64,000 nt of DNA from NCBI GenBank assembly GCA_005223185.1, contig NJBN01000006.1:124001-188000 (forward strand), given 5' to 3'. Source of the DNA: a candidate division LCP-89 bacterium B3_LCP. GTDB taxonomy: Bacteria; Electryoneota; B3-LCP. Shown here in pieces: positions 8,834-17,593 of this stretch (within the stretch, counting starts at the first letter, position 1; each line of letters begins with the position of its first letter). Made by a program: the position numbers and the translations under genes. Below the pieces are notes generated by a model. That model saw only the letters and a program-made list of their open reading frames with translations. It ran no database searches and was not told the DNA's origin.

Positions 8834-9964
8834 TTATGAAGCAGCCGCATCATTCAAGACTTGGATTATCTCTTCAGGGCATATAATGGTTCCATCGGTC
8901 TTATTAACGCGGATCACATTGACGTCAGCCCCCAGAACTCGTTCCACTTCCAGTGCTACCTGTCCCCAGTTCAATTCTGGAACGACAACTTTGTTAACCC
9001 CTCGCGCCGCTTCTGAGATCGCTTCTTCAGGAAAGGGCCAGAGTGTTAGAATTTTCAGGAAATTGACCTTCATCCCGCTCGCTCTGGCTTCCACAACTGC
9101 CTGTTTCCCACTGCGAGCGGATATTCCAAAAGATACCACAAGACTATCCGCGCCGGGCATTAGGTCCGCTTCCCAGCGGCAGATCTCACCTGCTTTATCC
9201 TGAATTTTATGGTACAGACGTGAATTTTTAAAGGTTATCTTTTCCGGATCGGGAGTGGGCACGCCTCGCTGATCATGCGTGGTCGATGAGGCGCGCACAA
9301 CATGAAGCCCTCCATAAGGCGACATGGGCGGAACGTCCGTGAGGTTTTCCGCTCGGTAAGGCAGGAACTCACCATCCGGTGGCGCTACTTTTCTGTTGAT
9401 TATGGGATAGCCGGCAAAGGATTCAAGATCCACGTCCTCGCGCATGTGACCTATCACTTTGTCGGTCATGAGGAATACGGGCACACGGTACTTCTCTGCT
9501 AAGTTGAAAGCTTCGATGGTCATCTCAACCGTTTCGGCTATGGTCGAAGGAGCTAACGCTATGACCGGATAACCACCGTGCGAACCCCAGCGCACCTGGA
9601 ACACGTCTCCCTGTCCGACTTTGGTGGCGAGTCCCGTGGAAGGACCACCCCGCTGGACGTCCACAATAACGCAGGGTACTTCCGCCATGATAGCCATGCC
9701 TACGTTTTCCAGCATCAAGGATAAACCGGGACCGGAAGTGGCAGTCATTACTTTCTCACCGCACAGAGAAGCCCCGATGCACGCTGCAAGAGAGCCGATC
9801 TCATCTTCCATCTGAATGTATTTACCTCCAATCTGCGGCAAGCGCGTGGACAGATGGCCGGCGATTTCGGATGACGGCGTTATGGGGTAACCACCGAAGA
9901 AACGGCAGCCTGCTATCAAGGCGCCTTCAACTACCGCCTCATTTCCCGATATGAATTTACGCAT
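8834..9964 (-). CDS. korA: 2-oxoacid:ferredoxin oxidoreductase, alpha subunit
   Basis: The 376-residue alpha subunit opens with SGNEAVVEGALIAGCRFFGGYPITPSSEI in pieces typical of KorA/VorB, then TSGPGLSLMLENVGMA and QRGGPSTGLATKVGQGD. No ferredoxin domain is fused and no small KorD ferredoxin gene lies beside it, so it must use a separate ferredoxin, for example the bzdM product. The start is ATG 9964 with only a weak ribosome site. It lies 37 bases after the lipoprotein gene above. The exact 2-oxoacid (2-oxoglutarate or a homologue) is inferred. Confidence 0.9.
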   Translation of the reverse strand: MRKFISGNEAVVEGALIAGCRFFGGYPITPSSEIAGHLSTRLPQIGGKYIQMEDEIGSLAACIGASLCGEKVMTATSGPGLSLMLENVGMAIMAEVPCVIVDVQRGGPSTGLATKVGQGDVFQVRWGSHGGYPVIALAPSTIAETVEMTIEAFNLAEKYRVPVFLMTDKVIGHMREDVDLESFAGYPIINRKVAPPDGEFLPYRAENLTDVPPMSPYGGLHVVRASSTTHDQRGVPTPDPEKITFKNSRLYHKIQDKAGEICRWEADLMPGADSLVVSFGISARSGKQAVVEARASGMKVNFLKILTLWPFPEEAISEAARGVNKVVVPELNWGQVALEVERVLGADVNVIRVNKTDGTIICPEEIIQVLNDAAAS

Positions 9965-10001
9965 ATATTTATAATACTTTCTGTGTTCTATATATTTATA
10001 T

Positions 10002-10439
10002 TCAGTCGCTGACCACCTGAATTATGCAGGAATTCCAGGCCAATGTATCGCCAAGATCTGTAGCAACGTGAGCGTAAATTATAACGTCCAGAGTGTCCGG
10101 GGGATTGGGCCCAGCGTAGAAAAACCATGGTTGAGGGTCCAAATACCCCTGTCCGTTAGCCGCGATATCAACATGCACATTTGCAAATGGCGTGAAGCCA
10201 CCGTATTGTGAGTCTGAACTGAACAACGCCCACTTGTTATCAAGTTGTTGAAAATCAAGTGGCAGGGTTTGTATCAGTGATAAAACGGCATTTGTGCTGG
10301 GAGTGATAATCGGTGGACTGACATCCAGATCAAAGGGTGGAATACCCGTGTCAGGACCCACTGTTTCCCTCGCGCCGGTGCACCCTGAAAGCATTACCGT
10401 CATAAGGAACAGAACTATCGGAACTACTGCTTTAGACAT
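10002..10439 (-). CDS. Small lipoprotein, unknown function
   Basis: A 145-residue protein with a lipoprotein signal peptide (hydrophobic VPIVLFLMTVMLSGC; lipobox Cys at residue 20). The mature part is acidic, rich in Pro, Gly and aromatic residues, and ends in a beta-rich segment (HVATDLGDTLAWNSCIIQV) resembling the end of the neighbouring lipoprotein, so the two may be paralogues. It follows that gene by three bases. Likely periplasmic or outer-membrane bound. No function can be assigned. Confidence 0.7.
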   Translation of the reverse strand: MSKAVVPIVLFLMTVMLSGCTGARETVGPDTGIPPFDLDVSPPIITPSTNAVLSLIQTLPLDFQQLDNKWALFSSDSQYGGFTPFANVHVDIAANGQGYLDPQPWFFYAGPNPPDTLDVIIYAHVATDLGDTLAWNSCIIQVVSD

Positions 10440-10442
10440 AGA

Positions 10443-10919
10443 CTAAGGATGAATTATGTTAACAACTGTTGAAGTCCATATAAGGGTATCACCACCTAAG
10501 AAATCCGAAAAAGCAGCGGCGAAAATGGTATCCGTATCCCCGACATAATCGTTGGGATGATAGAAGACGTTCCCTTGCAGACCGTTGGCATTTGAGAACA
10601 ACGAAACTGATGACGAAGTTAAAGTAGAATTTGACGTTGGTTCTGACGCAGCTCGAAATTCTATCGGTTTGCCGTCAAGCGCAAGTCCATCGCTGGTGAG
10701 GAAACAGGAAACCATACCGGTGCCGGTATCTGCGTAAACCGAAGTCGGCGAAATTGACAGGTTAAGACTGTACTGTACGCCTCCTATAGGTCCTCCGGAA
10801 GACCCTTTGGAACAGCCGATAGCCCAGGTCAATGCGAAGGCAGACAATACAATATAGACTGCTACCAATATCACCGAAGGGCTTTCAGCGACCTCGTGTG
10901 ATTCCGGCGCCCTCTTCAT
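10443..10919 (-). CDS. Lipoprotein with Ig-like/big-type beta domain
   Basis: A 158-residue protein with an N-terminal hydrophobic segment ending in WAIGC (Cys about 36), an acceptable lipobox after a longer than usual N-region. The mature part (LNLSISPTSVYADTG, LDGKPIEFRAAS, GDTDTIFAAAFSDF) reads like a bacterial Ig-like or invasin-type beta sandwich, as in many surface lipoproteins. It is the first of a two-gene unit that runs toward korABC, with 79 bases to oah upstream. Function unknown. Confidence 0.68.
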   Translation of the reverse strand: MKRAPESHEVAESPSVILVAVYIVLSAFALTWAIGCSKGSSGGPIGGVQYSLNLSISPTSVYADTGTGMVSCFLTSDGLALDGKPIEFRAASEPTSNSTLTSSSVSLFSNANGLQGNVFYHPNDYVGDTDTIFAAAFSDFLGGDTLIWTSTVVNIIHP

Positions 10920-10998
10920 GGAAACTATTCCTTAAGTTTGCTAAGGACATTGACAAAGCGCTAATAGCCGAGTGAGATTCCGAACTGTGAAAACAACC

Positions 10999-12129
10999 CT
11001 ACTCTTGTGGTTTACCCAAAACAGCCTCGAAGAGTTCCTCGTCCACAGGATGACCTTCAGCCAGCAACTGCCGATACTTGATGAAATCTATAGTACCCTG
11101 ACCGGTGATCTTCTTGGTGTTAAACGCATGGAAGCCTAAGTATGCTTCGCCCTGCATGTTGGCAGCCAACCAGTGCCGGTTCGCCAATTTGGTCTGATCC
11201 CAGAAGAATTTCTTCTTCATGCGGATACCATCTACGGATTTGATCAGGCAGCCGGGGAAGAGATTGGTGAAGGTCCAGCATATTTTGTTTACTTCCTTAT
11301 CAAGCAAAGTAAAATCAATGTTAGCGCTTTTTAGAAATTCACGCGCCGCTTTAGCTTCTTCATCACGCTTGAAATCGCCATAAACAATCTCACCATCATC
11401 CACATATTTATCGATGATGACCGAGGGGTTGGGTAGAAACTTATCACCATCCTTAATTACGCGCGCTACCTTGCTGATCAACCCTAAGCGCTTCATCTTA
11501 TATGCGGACCACATTTCGCATGATATGCAATTCCACATGGCGTCCTCAATGGTGAGAAACCAGGGGAGAAAATCGGTTGATCCGCCATCAGGTGCACTTC
11601 CATGGCGCGGTCCAGCCTGACCGAAAATGGCTGTGTCAGCCGCCACAGCTAAGTCGCAAGCCATGCCAATCTCCTGTCCGCCCGCGACGCGCATACCATT
11701 TACGCGACATATCGTCGGCTTCTTGCAGTTCAAAATAGCGTCCACCATGCCGTTGAACAGATCCATATAAGCACCGTATTCAGCGTTGCGGCTGCTGTAA
11801 TATTCGGCGTATTCCTTGGTGTTACCGCCGGTGCAGAAAGCCTTGTCTCCGGCCGCGGTGAAAACCGCCGCAACAACCCTGCGATCCATAGACGCCTTGT
11901 GGAAGCCCGCGATTACCCCTTTGACCATATCGGTAGTATAGGAATTATACTGTTTGGGGTTATTGAGGATAATCCAGGCGTTGTAAAGCCCTTCAACTTC
12001 ATTACCCTTGGGATCGACAACAGGGCGCAATTCGTAGAGAATGCAGGGCGGCTCCGTCCCAAACCATTCTTCTCCCCACAACTCATGATCTTTCAGCCCA
12101 CCTTCGCGAGGCAGCCATGATAATGACAT
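10999..12129 (-). CDS. oah: 6-oxocyclohex-1-ene-1-carbonyl-CoA hydrolase (ring opening)
   Basis: A 376-residue member of the crotonase superfamily of the Oah/BamA/BzdY type. It hydrates and hydrolytically opens 6-oxocyclohex-1-ene-1-carbonyl-CoA to 3-hydroxypimeloyl-CoA, the step that ends the cyclic part of benzoyl-CoA degradation. Diagnostic stretches are WIILNNPKQYNSYTTDMVKG, AFCTGGNTKEYAEYY, RVNGMRVAGGQEIGMACDLA and GSAPDGGSTDFLPWF. Length and motifs match the family. ATG 12129 is preceded by GGAGG. It is separated from the other ring-pathway genes by the leu-like cluster, but lies between that cluster and kor. Confidence 0.93.
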   Translation of the reverse strand: MSLSWLPREGGLKDHELWGEEWFGTEPPCILYELRPVVDPKGNEVEGLYNAWIILNNPKQYNSYTTDMVKGVIAGFHKASMDRRVVAAVFTAAGDKAFCTGGNTKEYAEYYSSRNAEYGAYMDLFNGMVDAILNCKKPTICRVNGMRVAGGQEIGMACDLAVAADTAIFGQAGPRHGSAPDGGSTDFLPWFLTIEDAMWNCISCEMWSAYKMKRLGLISKVARVIKDGDKFLPNPSVIIDKYVDDGEIVYGDFKRDEEAKAAREFLKSANIDFTLLDKEVNKICWTFTNLFPGCLIKSVDGIRMKKKFFWDQTKLANRHWLAANMQGEAYLGFHAFNTKKITGQGTIDFIKYRQLLAEGHPVDEELFEAVLGKPQE

Positions 12130-12150
12130 GATTCCTCCGTGTATTTTAGA

Positions 12151-13584
12151 TTATTTGTTTCCATCTTCAAACTTCGGTTTGAATAGCCCCTCATTCATCA
12201 GTCTTCCTATCGTAGAAGCTAACTCAACCAGCCTTAGTTCTGATATGCCTAACTGACGATACTCACGGTAGTAAGCTTCAGTAACGTTGGCAAAACTGTC
12301 GGACCTGGTGCGTTTCTGCCGCGCATCTTTAACAAAAAGCGCCACCGCCTCAATCAGTTCCTGATTAAGTTCTACACCATCTCTCTCCAATCCCTCCCGG
12401 TAGATGGTTTTTTCGAGCACCGCCTTTACGGCAGCAACGCCACTGTGTTTTCCGAATACGTAACGTATTTGAGCTCCCACCAGTTCAGGATCGATCACCT
12501 GGTAAATCGACTTGTCAATGAGCATCCCGGCAGTATGGATACCCGATTCATGCGTGAAAACTCCCTCACCAATGATGGGCGCATGAGCGGATACGGGAAT
12601 CCCGGAATTCACTTCCACCAGGCGGCGAAGTTCGCGTAGTTTTCCGTATTTAAAATGTGGCAAATCAACGCCGTACAGCAGTTTGAGTCCAACCACCACT
12701 TCATGCAGAGGTGCATTGCCAGCCCTCTCCCCCATACCGTTCACCGTACATGTGGGCACGTTAATCCCGTGGCTCATGGCACGTATGGTGTTGATACCAG
12801 CTAAGCCAAAATCGTTATGGAAATGAACCACCAGGTCTTTCCCGGGGAATTCCTTGACCATACGCGGAATGTAATAGTCAACGCCTTCGGGAGTAAAACA
12901 ACCGACAGTATCGGGAAAACTGTAGCGCGTTCCACCTGCCGCATAACCCGCTTTGGCAAGTTCTATGGTGTAGTCAAGATTTGCGCGAGAGCCGTCTTCT
13001 CCACCAAATTCGATGGATTTTACACCTTTGTCGCAGGCGTACTTGATGGCATCGGTCATCAATTTCAGATTAGCTTCGCGGTAGAATTCTACCGGCTGAT
13101 CCAGCCATTCCGATTCATCCTTGCCCATAAGTTTCAGCAGGGTCTTCCCAACCTTATATTTCAGATGAAGGTCGGAACCGGAGGTAAATATAAAGAAGGT
13201 AATATCATTTATATCAATGTCGATTTCTTCCAGCGTCTGGATGGTCACATCGATGTCTTTGGGATTGGAACGACACATGACCAGGAGTTCCAGGTCTTCC
13301 CGGATTTCACCATCGCGTTTTCCCCGGGCAATGAGTTGGAGGGCGCGCCTGTCGGACAATGCGGCCATGGGAAATCCAAGATCCATTATGTCCACGCCGA
13401 TGTCAGACATGGCTACAGCGAGTTCGTATTTCTGTCCGGGAGAGAAAGCCACGCCGGGCATCTGTTCACCGTCACGCAGCGTGGAATCGTAGATTTTTAT
13501 GCGTTCGGGAGCAGGGAAATTCTTCTTCTTGGTGAAATATGACGCCTGATGAATCAACTTGTCAATTGGTTCGCGGAATTTCAT
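12151..13584 (-). CDS. DRE-TIM acyl transferase: homocitrate/isopropylmalate/Re-citrate synthase-like
   Basis: A 477-residue protein of the LeuA/NifV/Re-citrate synthase superfamily, which condenses acetyl-CoA with a 2-oxoacid. Visible motifs are STLRDGEQMPG, the metal-binding VHFHNDFGLAG, NGMGERAGNAPLHEVV and THESGIHTAG, then GKHSGVAAV. It is shorter than LeuA with its full regulatory domain and longer than NifV. Neighbours are LeuC-, LeuD- and IDH-type genes, so it starts a chain-elongation or citrate-type series. Leucine biosynthesis, homocitrate formation and Re-citrate formation all remain possible; I cannot decide from sequence. The start ATG is preceded by AAGGGA. Confidence 0.8.
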   Translation of the reverse strand: MKFREPIDKLIHQASYFTKKKNFPAPERIKIYDSTLRDGEQMPGVAFSPGQKYELAVAMSDIGVDIMDLGFPMAALSDRRALQLIARGKRDGEIREDLELLVMCRSNPKDIDVTIQTLEEIDIDINDITFFIFTSGSDLHLKYKVGKTLLKLMGKDESEWLDQPVEFYREANLKLMTDAIKYACDKGVKSIEFGGEDGSRANLDYTIELAKAGYAAGGTRYSFPDTVGCFTPEGVDYYIPRMVKEFPGKDLVVHFHNDFGLAGINTIRAMSHGINVPTCTVNGMGERAGNAPLHEVVVGLKLLYGVDLPHFKYGKLRELRRLVEVNSGIPVSAHAPIIGEGVFTHESGIHTAGMLIDKSIYQVIDPELVGAQIRYVFGKHSGVAAVKAVLEKTIYREGLERDGVELNQELIEAVALFVKDARQKRTRSDSFANVTEAYYREYRQLGISELRLVELASTIGRLMNEGLFKPKFEDGNK

Positions 13585-13647
13585 GATACTATTCCCTTTA
13601 GATTAAAACACAGGAAACTTGATGCCCGTATAAGTTCAAATCCTCTA

Positions 13648-14145
13648 TTACCCGGTCTGCTCTTTAATTCTACCTCGAACGTACTCCTCCAAACCCCCAA
13701 CGTCTATTATCCGCCGGATGCTTTCCGGAAATGGCGAAGCAGTGAAAACTCCACCTTTGGTCAGATTCTCAATCTCCCCTTTCTCCAGGTCGATGGATAG
13801 CACATCACCATCATCAGTTGATTCCACCGCCTGCGGACATTCAAGAATAGGCAGACCCACGTTGATGGAATTACGGTAGAATATCCTGGCGAACGATTGG
13901 GCGACCACCGCTCCCACTCCAGCACCCAGAATAGCTAAAGGCGCATTCTCCCTCGACGAACCGCAGCCGAAATTCCTCCCTGCGACGATTATGTCACCGG
14001 ATTTGACACGAGACGCGAAAGTCTCATCCAGATCTTCCAAGCAGTGAGGAGCCAGTTCATCTTTATGAAAAGATGTGCAATAGCGCGCCGGTATGATGAC
14101 GTCAGTGTCAACGTTATCGCCGTATTTAAAGACTGTGCCTTTCAT
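13648..14145 (-). CDS. leuD: LeuD-type hydro-lyase small subunit
   Basis: A 165-residue small subunit of the isopropylmalate isomerase/homoaconitase family ([25 protein letters not shown]). The loop that sets substrate choice in archaeal homologues (Tyr-Leu-x-x: YLVY in isopropylmalate isomerase, YLRT in homoaconitase) is Y22-C-T-S25 here, unlike either. The partner large subunit is 2.1 kb upstream, and a restriction-modification pair and marR lie between them. AAGGT precedes the ATG. Confidence 0.88.
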   Translation of the reverse strand: MKGTVFKYGDNVDTDVIIPARYCTSFHKDELAPHCLEDLDETFASRVKSGDIIVAGRNFGCGSSRENAPLAILGAGVGAVVAQSFARIFYRNSINVGLPILECPQAVESTDDGDVLSIDLEKGEIENLTKGGVFTASPFPESIRRIIDVGGLEEYVRGRIKEQTG

Positions 14146-14216
14146 AGTTTACCTTGATAAATTTCCGATTTGTTTTTTTTATTCATCATTTAAGTAGGAG
14201 TACAGTACTATAAAAT

Positions 14217-15095
14217 TTATATCTCTATTGAGATTTGCTTTGTACTTTTCTCTCCGTTCTTAAGCTTCATATCTGCGACAGGCCATACTGCGTCTAGATT
14301 TTTTGTATGTCGATAATCTTTCCTGAATTTTGAAATGAGATCAGCGTTACGTACATTTGTCAATCTCCTCTTAATGAACTCAACGTTTTCTGGATCGACT
14401 TCAATTCCTATCGCTCTACGATGCAGTTGATTGGCTGCAACCAACGTGGTACCAGTTCCCACAAATGGATCAAATACTAAATCATTCACCTTTGACGAAG
14501 AAATGATTATTCTTGTTAATAATTTAACAGGTGATTGTTGTTTATGAACTCTTTCGCCATTTCTGTGCCTCAATGGTTCATCACCAGCATAATAGCCAGA
14601 TGTCAGTTCACGAATATCGTCCCAAACATCGGTTACAAAAACTCCATTGGGACGAGCTTCCCGTTGCGTCACTAACAAAGGCTTGTCTATACGAAGTTTA
14701 TTAAATATTCTGGGCTTTTTCCCTTTGGTATAGAAGGCGATAACCTGATAATGTTTCCCATATCGCTTAGTTCCAGGCACTGCAGACGTCTTTTTTTGCC
14801 AAATAATTAAGTTCTGAAAAGTCCATCCGCTTTTATCTAAGATACTCAAAATATGTTTTGTGTTTTTCTCTCTTTGCATGAAGTAAATAGCACCACCATC
14901 TGATGTGTGCTTATAAATCAATTTACATATTCTCTCCATCCAAGACCAATATTCACTGGACAACATATCGTCATTATGTAAGGAATATTCCTTCTTCTGA
15001 TTAAAGGGCGGATCTAGAAAAGAGAGGTCGAACAGTGATCCGCTATATGAATCTAGAAAATTATCGCACTTATTACAGTAAACTTTCGGGTCCAT
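14217..15095 (-). CDS. DNA adenine-type methyltransferase, beta class
   Basis: A site-specific DNA methyltransferase of 292 residues. The catalytic motif IV is DPPF (about residues 28-31) near the N-terminus and the AdoMet site DPFVGTGTTLVAANQ is near the C-terminus; this order is the beta class, and DPP(Y/F) usually goes with N6-adenine methylation. The N-terminal YCNKCDNFL may bind metal. The frame opens at TTG 15101, but AGGA is correctly spaced for ATG 15095. It follows the endonuclease gene by about a dozen bases. Recognition sequence unknown. Confidence 0.88.
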   Translation of the reverse strand: MDPKVYCNKCDNFLDSYSGSLFDLSFLDPPFNQKKEYSLHNDDMLSSEYWSWMERICKLIYKHTSDGGAIYFMQREKNTKHILSILDKSGWTFQNLIIWQKKTSAVPGTKRYGKHYQVIAFYTKGKKPRIFNKLRIDKPLLVTQREARPNGVFVTDVWDDIRELTSGYYAGDEPLRHRNGERVHKQQSPVKLLTRIIISSSKVNDLVFDPFVGTGTTLVAANQLHRRAIGIEVDPENVEFIKRRLTNVRNADLISKFRKDYRHTKNLDAVWPVADMKLKNGEKSTKQISIEI

Positions 15096-15107
15096 TTGCA
15101 ATTCCTG

Positions 15108-15755
15108 CTAAGGTTTAATTGGTGGGAATAATCCGACTTTCTCTTCTAAGTCAAATGGTGATTTCTCTGGTTTCTTCTTAGTTTGAATGACAACAAAAAA
15201 ACTGTACGCATAAATTGGCCTTGAATGATGAGTTTTAGCTCGAAGGCGTGCCATTAATACAGGACAAAATTGTGGGACCTGCAAATTAGCAACATCCCTA
15301 GCAAGATAAAAAAATCCAAGACCTTCTACCTGGATGTAGTAACACTCTTTTCGCGCATAATATTCATATAAAATATCCAGGTCGCCTAATTTTATTCCGC
15401 CTTTTTCAAATTGTTTTTGATTGTAGATTTTATCTTTTAAAGTAATTTCTTCCTCTAGAATCGAATGCCTCTTCGGTATAAATTTTGGATTGATGTCGTT
15501 GAGAATTTTATACCTATCATAGAGTCCTGTTACAATATCTTCCTTTGCCCAATACCATCCTTCTTCTTCATTCCACTTAAGTCTTTTTTGACCGAAATCG
15601 GGTGCTGTCTTATTTTTCACTTCCAAATAGTACGCTTCACCATGATGAATAAATCCAGCGTCATTCCCACCAACTTCCTGTGGTAGCAACTTTCTTCTTT
15701 TAAGTATTTTTCGGATATAGTCTTCGTAGATCATACCCTTATTAATATTAGACAT
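15108..15755 (-). CDS. Probable type II restriction endonuclease, PD-(D/E)XK fold
   Basis: A 215-residue protein with no family I can name. D32 followed by AYYLEVK (E45, K47) makes a plausible PD-(D/E)XK active site. It lies directly upstream of a DNA methyltransferase with the same orientation, and its AT-rich codon use differs from the catabolic genes around it. Together they look like a type II restriction-modification pair. The assignment as endonuclease is by motif and context. Confidence 0.7.
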   Translation of the reverse strand: MSNINKGMIYEDYIRKILKRRKLLPQEVGGNDAGFIHHGEAYYLEVKNKTAPDFGQKRLKWNEEEGWYWAKEDIVTGLYDRYKILNDINPKFIPKRHSILEEEITLKDKIYNQKQFEKGGIKLGDLDILYEYYARKECYYIQVEGLGFFYLARDVANLQVPQFCPVLMARLRAKTHHSRPIYAYSFFVVIQTKKKPEKSPFDLEEKVGLFPPIKP

Positions 15756-15810
15756 AACTTTAAGTTATTGTAAGATTATTAGATGGATGATTTAGTTCAA
15801 TAAATGATTC

Positions 15811-16257
15811 CTACTCTATATCAGCCCCATTCAAATTATCAATAATCATCCCCAGCAATTTCAGCAGGCTTCTCTTCTCTACAGGAGAGATGGACTTGGA
15901 AGCGTGTTGATTGATCTTTCTGCCGATGGTGTTCCAGACTTTATAGGCTTCGTGCCCTTTCTCCGTCAGAGAAACATGCTGCGCTCGCCGGTCATCTTTG
16001 TCCTGATTGCGGACGATCAGGCTCATCTCCTGGAGTTTGTCCAGACTGCGCGTAATGGTGGCATTGTCAATATTGACGATCTTGCCTAATTCAGTCTGCA
16101 TCAGATGTTCGTTTTCACCCAACGCCATTATGAGCATCCACTGTGAAGGCGTGATGCCCTCATCGGTCAGTTCCTTTTCAAGAGCGGAACGCATCCAGCG
16201 GGCAGCTAAATTAATCTGGGTTCCTAAGCTTTCTGAAAATTTTTCCATATCCTGCAA
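15811..16257 (-). CDS. MarR-family transcriptional regulator
   Basis: A winged-helix regulator of 148 residues: helical N-terminus, then LGKIVNIDNATITRSLDKLQ as recognition helix and the wing NQDKDDRRAQHVSLTEKG, standard for MarR. It probably starts at TTG 16257, just after GAGAGGG, with ATG 16248 as alternative. It follows leuC by about 33 bases. MarR proteins such as BadR and HbaR-adjacent regulators control aromatic degradation by sensing aromatic ligands, so a role in controlling this cluster is reasonable but inferred. Confidence 0.88.
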   Translation of the reverse strand: MQDMEKFSESLGTQINLAARWMRSALEKELTDEGITPSQWMLIMALGENEHLMQTELGKIVNIDNATITRSLDKLQEMSLIVRNQDKDDRRAQHVSLTEKGHEAYKVWNTIGRKINQHASKSISPVEKRSLLKLLGMIIDNLNGADIE

Positions 16258-16290
16258 TTTTCCCTCTCCTCGCCAGATCTAATCTTTAAA

Positions 16291-17550
16291 TTAAATATCA
16301 TCAGGATGCGCAATTTCACCCGCTATTGCGGTAGCACCCGCTACGGCGGGACCAGCTAAGTACACTTCGCTGGTCTGATGACCATTCCTGCCCACGAAAT
16401 TGCGGTTGGTAGTATATAAACCCACTTCGTTTTCGGCTAAAACCCCCATGTGTCCACCGATGCAGGGTCCGCAAGTGGGTGGACCTACCACGGCGCCTGC
16501 CTCAATGAAAGTCGTAACTAAACCGGCGTCAATCATTTCAAGATATACATCATTCGATGAGGGAATGACTATCAGCTTGGTATCCTTATGTACAGCATTT
16601 CCCTTCATAGCTTCAGCAGCCAATTTGAAGTCGCTCAAGCGTCCGTTGGTGCAGGAACCCAGCACAACCTGATGAACTTTTTTTCCCTTCACTTCATCGA
16701 CCGGTGCGGCATTGGAGGGTAGGTACGGCTTGGCTACCTGCAGCGGGAGATCCGAAACATCGAAGTTGTAAACGGCGCTGTACTCAGCATTATCATCGGG
16801 AACCATAGGTTCGTAAATCAACTCCGGGAAGCTTTGCATAAATTCACCGGTTTTGTCATCCGGAGGGACAATGCCAGCCTTTGCTCCAGCTTCGATAGCC
16901 ATGTTGCACAGCGTAAAGCGTCCGTCCATGGACAGATTATCTATAGTTGATCCGGAAAATTCCATGGCTTTGTAAAGAGCACCTTCAACTCCCAATTTCC
17001 CTATAATATATATGGCAATATCCTTCCCGCCAACCCATTTTGGCGGATTTCCATTAACCTTTAACTTAATGGTATCCGGAACCCGGAACCAGAGTTCGCC
17101 CAATGTCCAGGCTGCCGCCATGTCGGTGCTGCCTATGCCGGTGGAAAAAGCGCCTAACGCTCCGTAAGTGCAGGTATGGCTATCAGCGCCCACAATCAGA
17201 TCACCAGGCTTGACCAGGCCCTCATCAGGGAGCAGAACGTGACAAATCCCCGATCTGCCCACTTCGAAATAGTTGAAGATGCCCATTTCCTGAGCAAATT
17301 CGCGCATGGTTTTGGACAGTTCCGCCGCTTTCAGATCCTTGGCGGGGACAAAATGATCGTTGACCAGTACTATTTTCCGAGGATCGAAGACCTCTTTCGC
17401 TCCCATCCTCCGGAACACTTCCACCGAGAGTGGGACAGTGACGTCAGTACCCAGTATCATATCGACTTTAGCGAAGACCAGTTCGCCAGTTTCTACTGTA
17501 TCTTTACCCGCATGCCGAGCGAATATTTTTTGTGCAATTGTTTGACTCAA
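16291..17550 (-). CDS. leuC: LeuC-type hydro-lyase large subunit
   Basis: The 419-residue large subunit of the isopropylmalate isomerase/homoaconitase family. Cluster cysteines are visible in VLGSCTNGRLSDF and GPPTCGPCIGGHMG, and the GADSHTCTYGALG motif is present. The short archaeal/bacterial-type LeuC form is about 420 residues, as here. It starts with TTG (SQTIAQKIFARHAGK); no in-frame ATG near the usual start fits better. The partner leuD is displaced by the marR gene and a restriction-modification pair. Isopropylmalate, homocitrate or citrate could be the substrate. Confidence 0.88.
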   Translation of the reverse strand: MSQTIAQKIFARHAGKDTVETGELVFAKVDMILGTDVTVPLSVEVFRRMGAKEVFDPRKIVLVNDHFVPAKDLKAAELSKTMREFAQEMGIFNYFEVGRSGICHVLLPDEGLVKPGDLIVGADSHTCTYGALGAFSTGIGSTDMAAAWTLGELWFRVPDTIKLKVNGNPPKWVGGKDIAIYIIGKLGVEGALYKAMEFSGSTIDNLSMDGRFTLCNMAIEAGAKAGIVPPDDKTGEFMQSFPELIYEPMVPDDNAEYSAVYNFDVSDLPLQVAKPYLPSNAAPVDEVKGKKVHQVVLGSCTNGRLSDFKLAAEAMKGNAVHKDTKLIVIPSSNDVYLEMIDAGLVTTFIEAGAVVGPPTCGPCIGGHMGVLAENEVGLYTTNRNFVGRNGHQTSEVYLAGPAVAGATAIAGEIAHPDDI

Positions 17551-17593
17551 AGGAATAACCGTTGTTTATCTTTATTTACGATGTTTTTCAAAT

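Noticed and set aside
12817-13542. Long plus-strand open frame opposite the homocitrate/isopropylmalate-synthase-like gene
   Set aside because: It is fully antisense to a gene with clear family motifs and its product has no recognisable domain; it is a shadow of codon bias.
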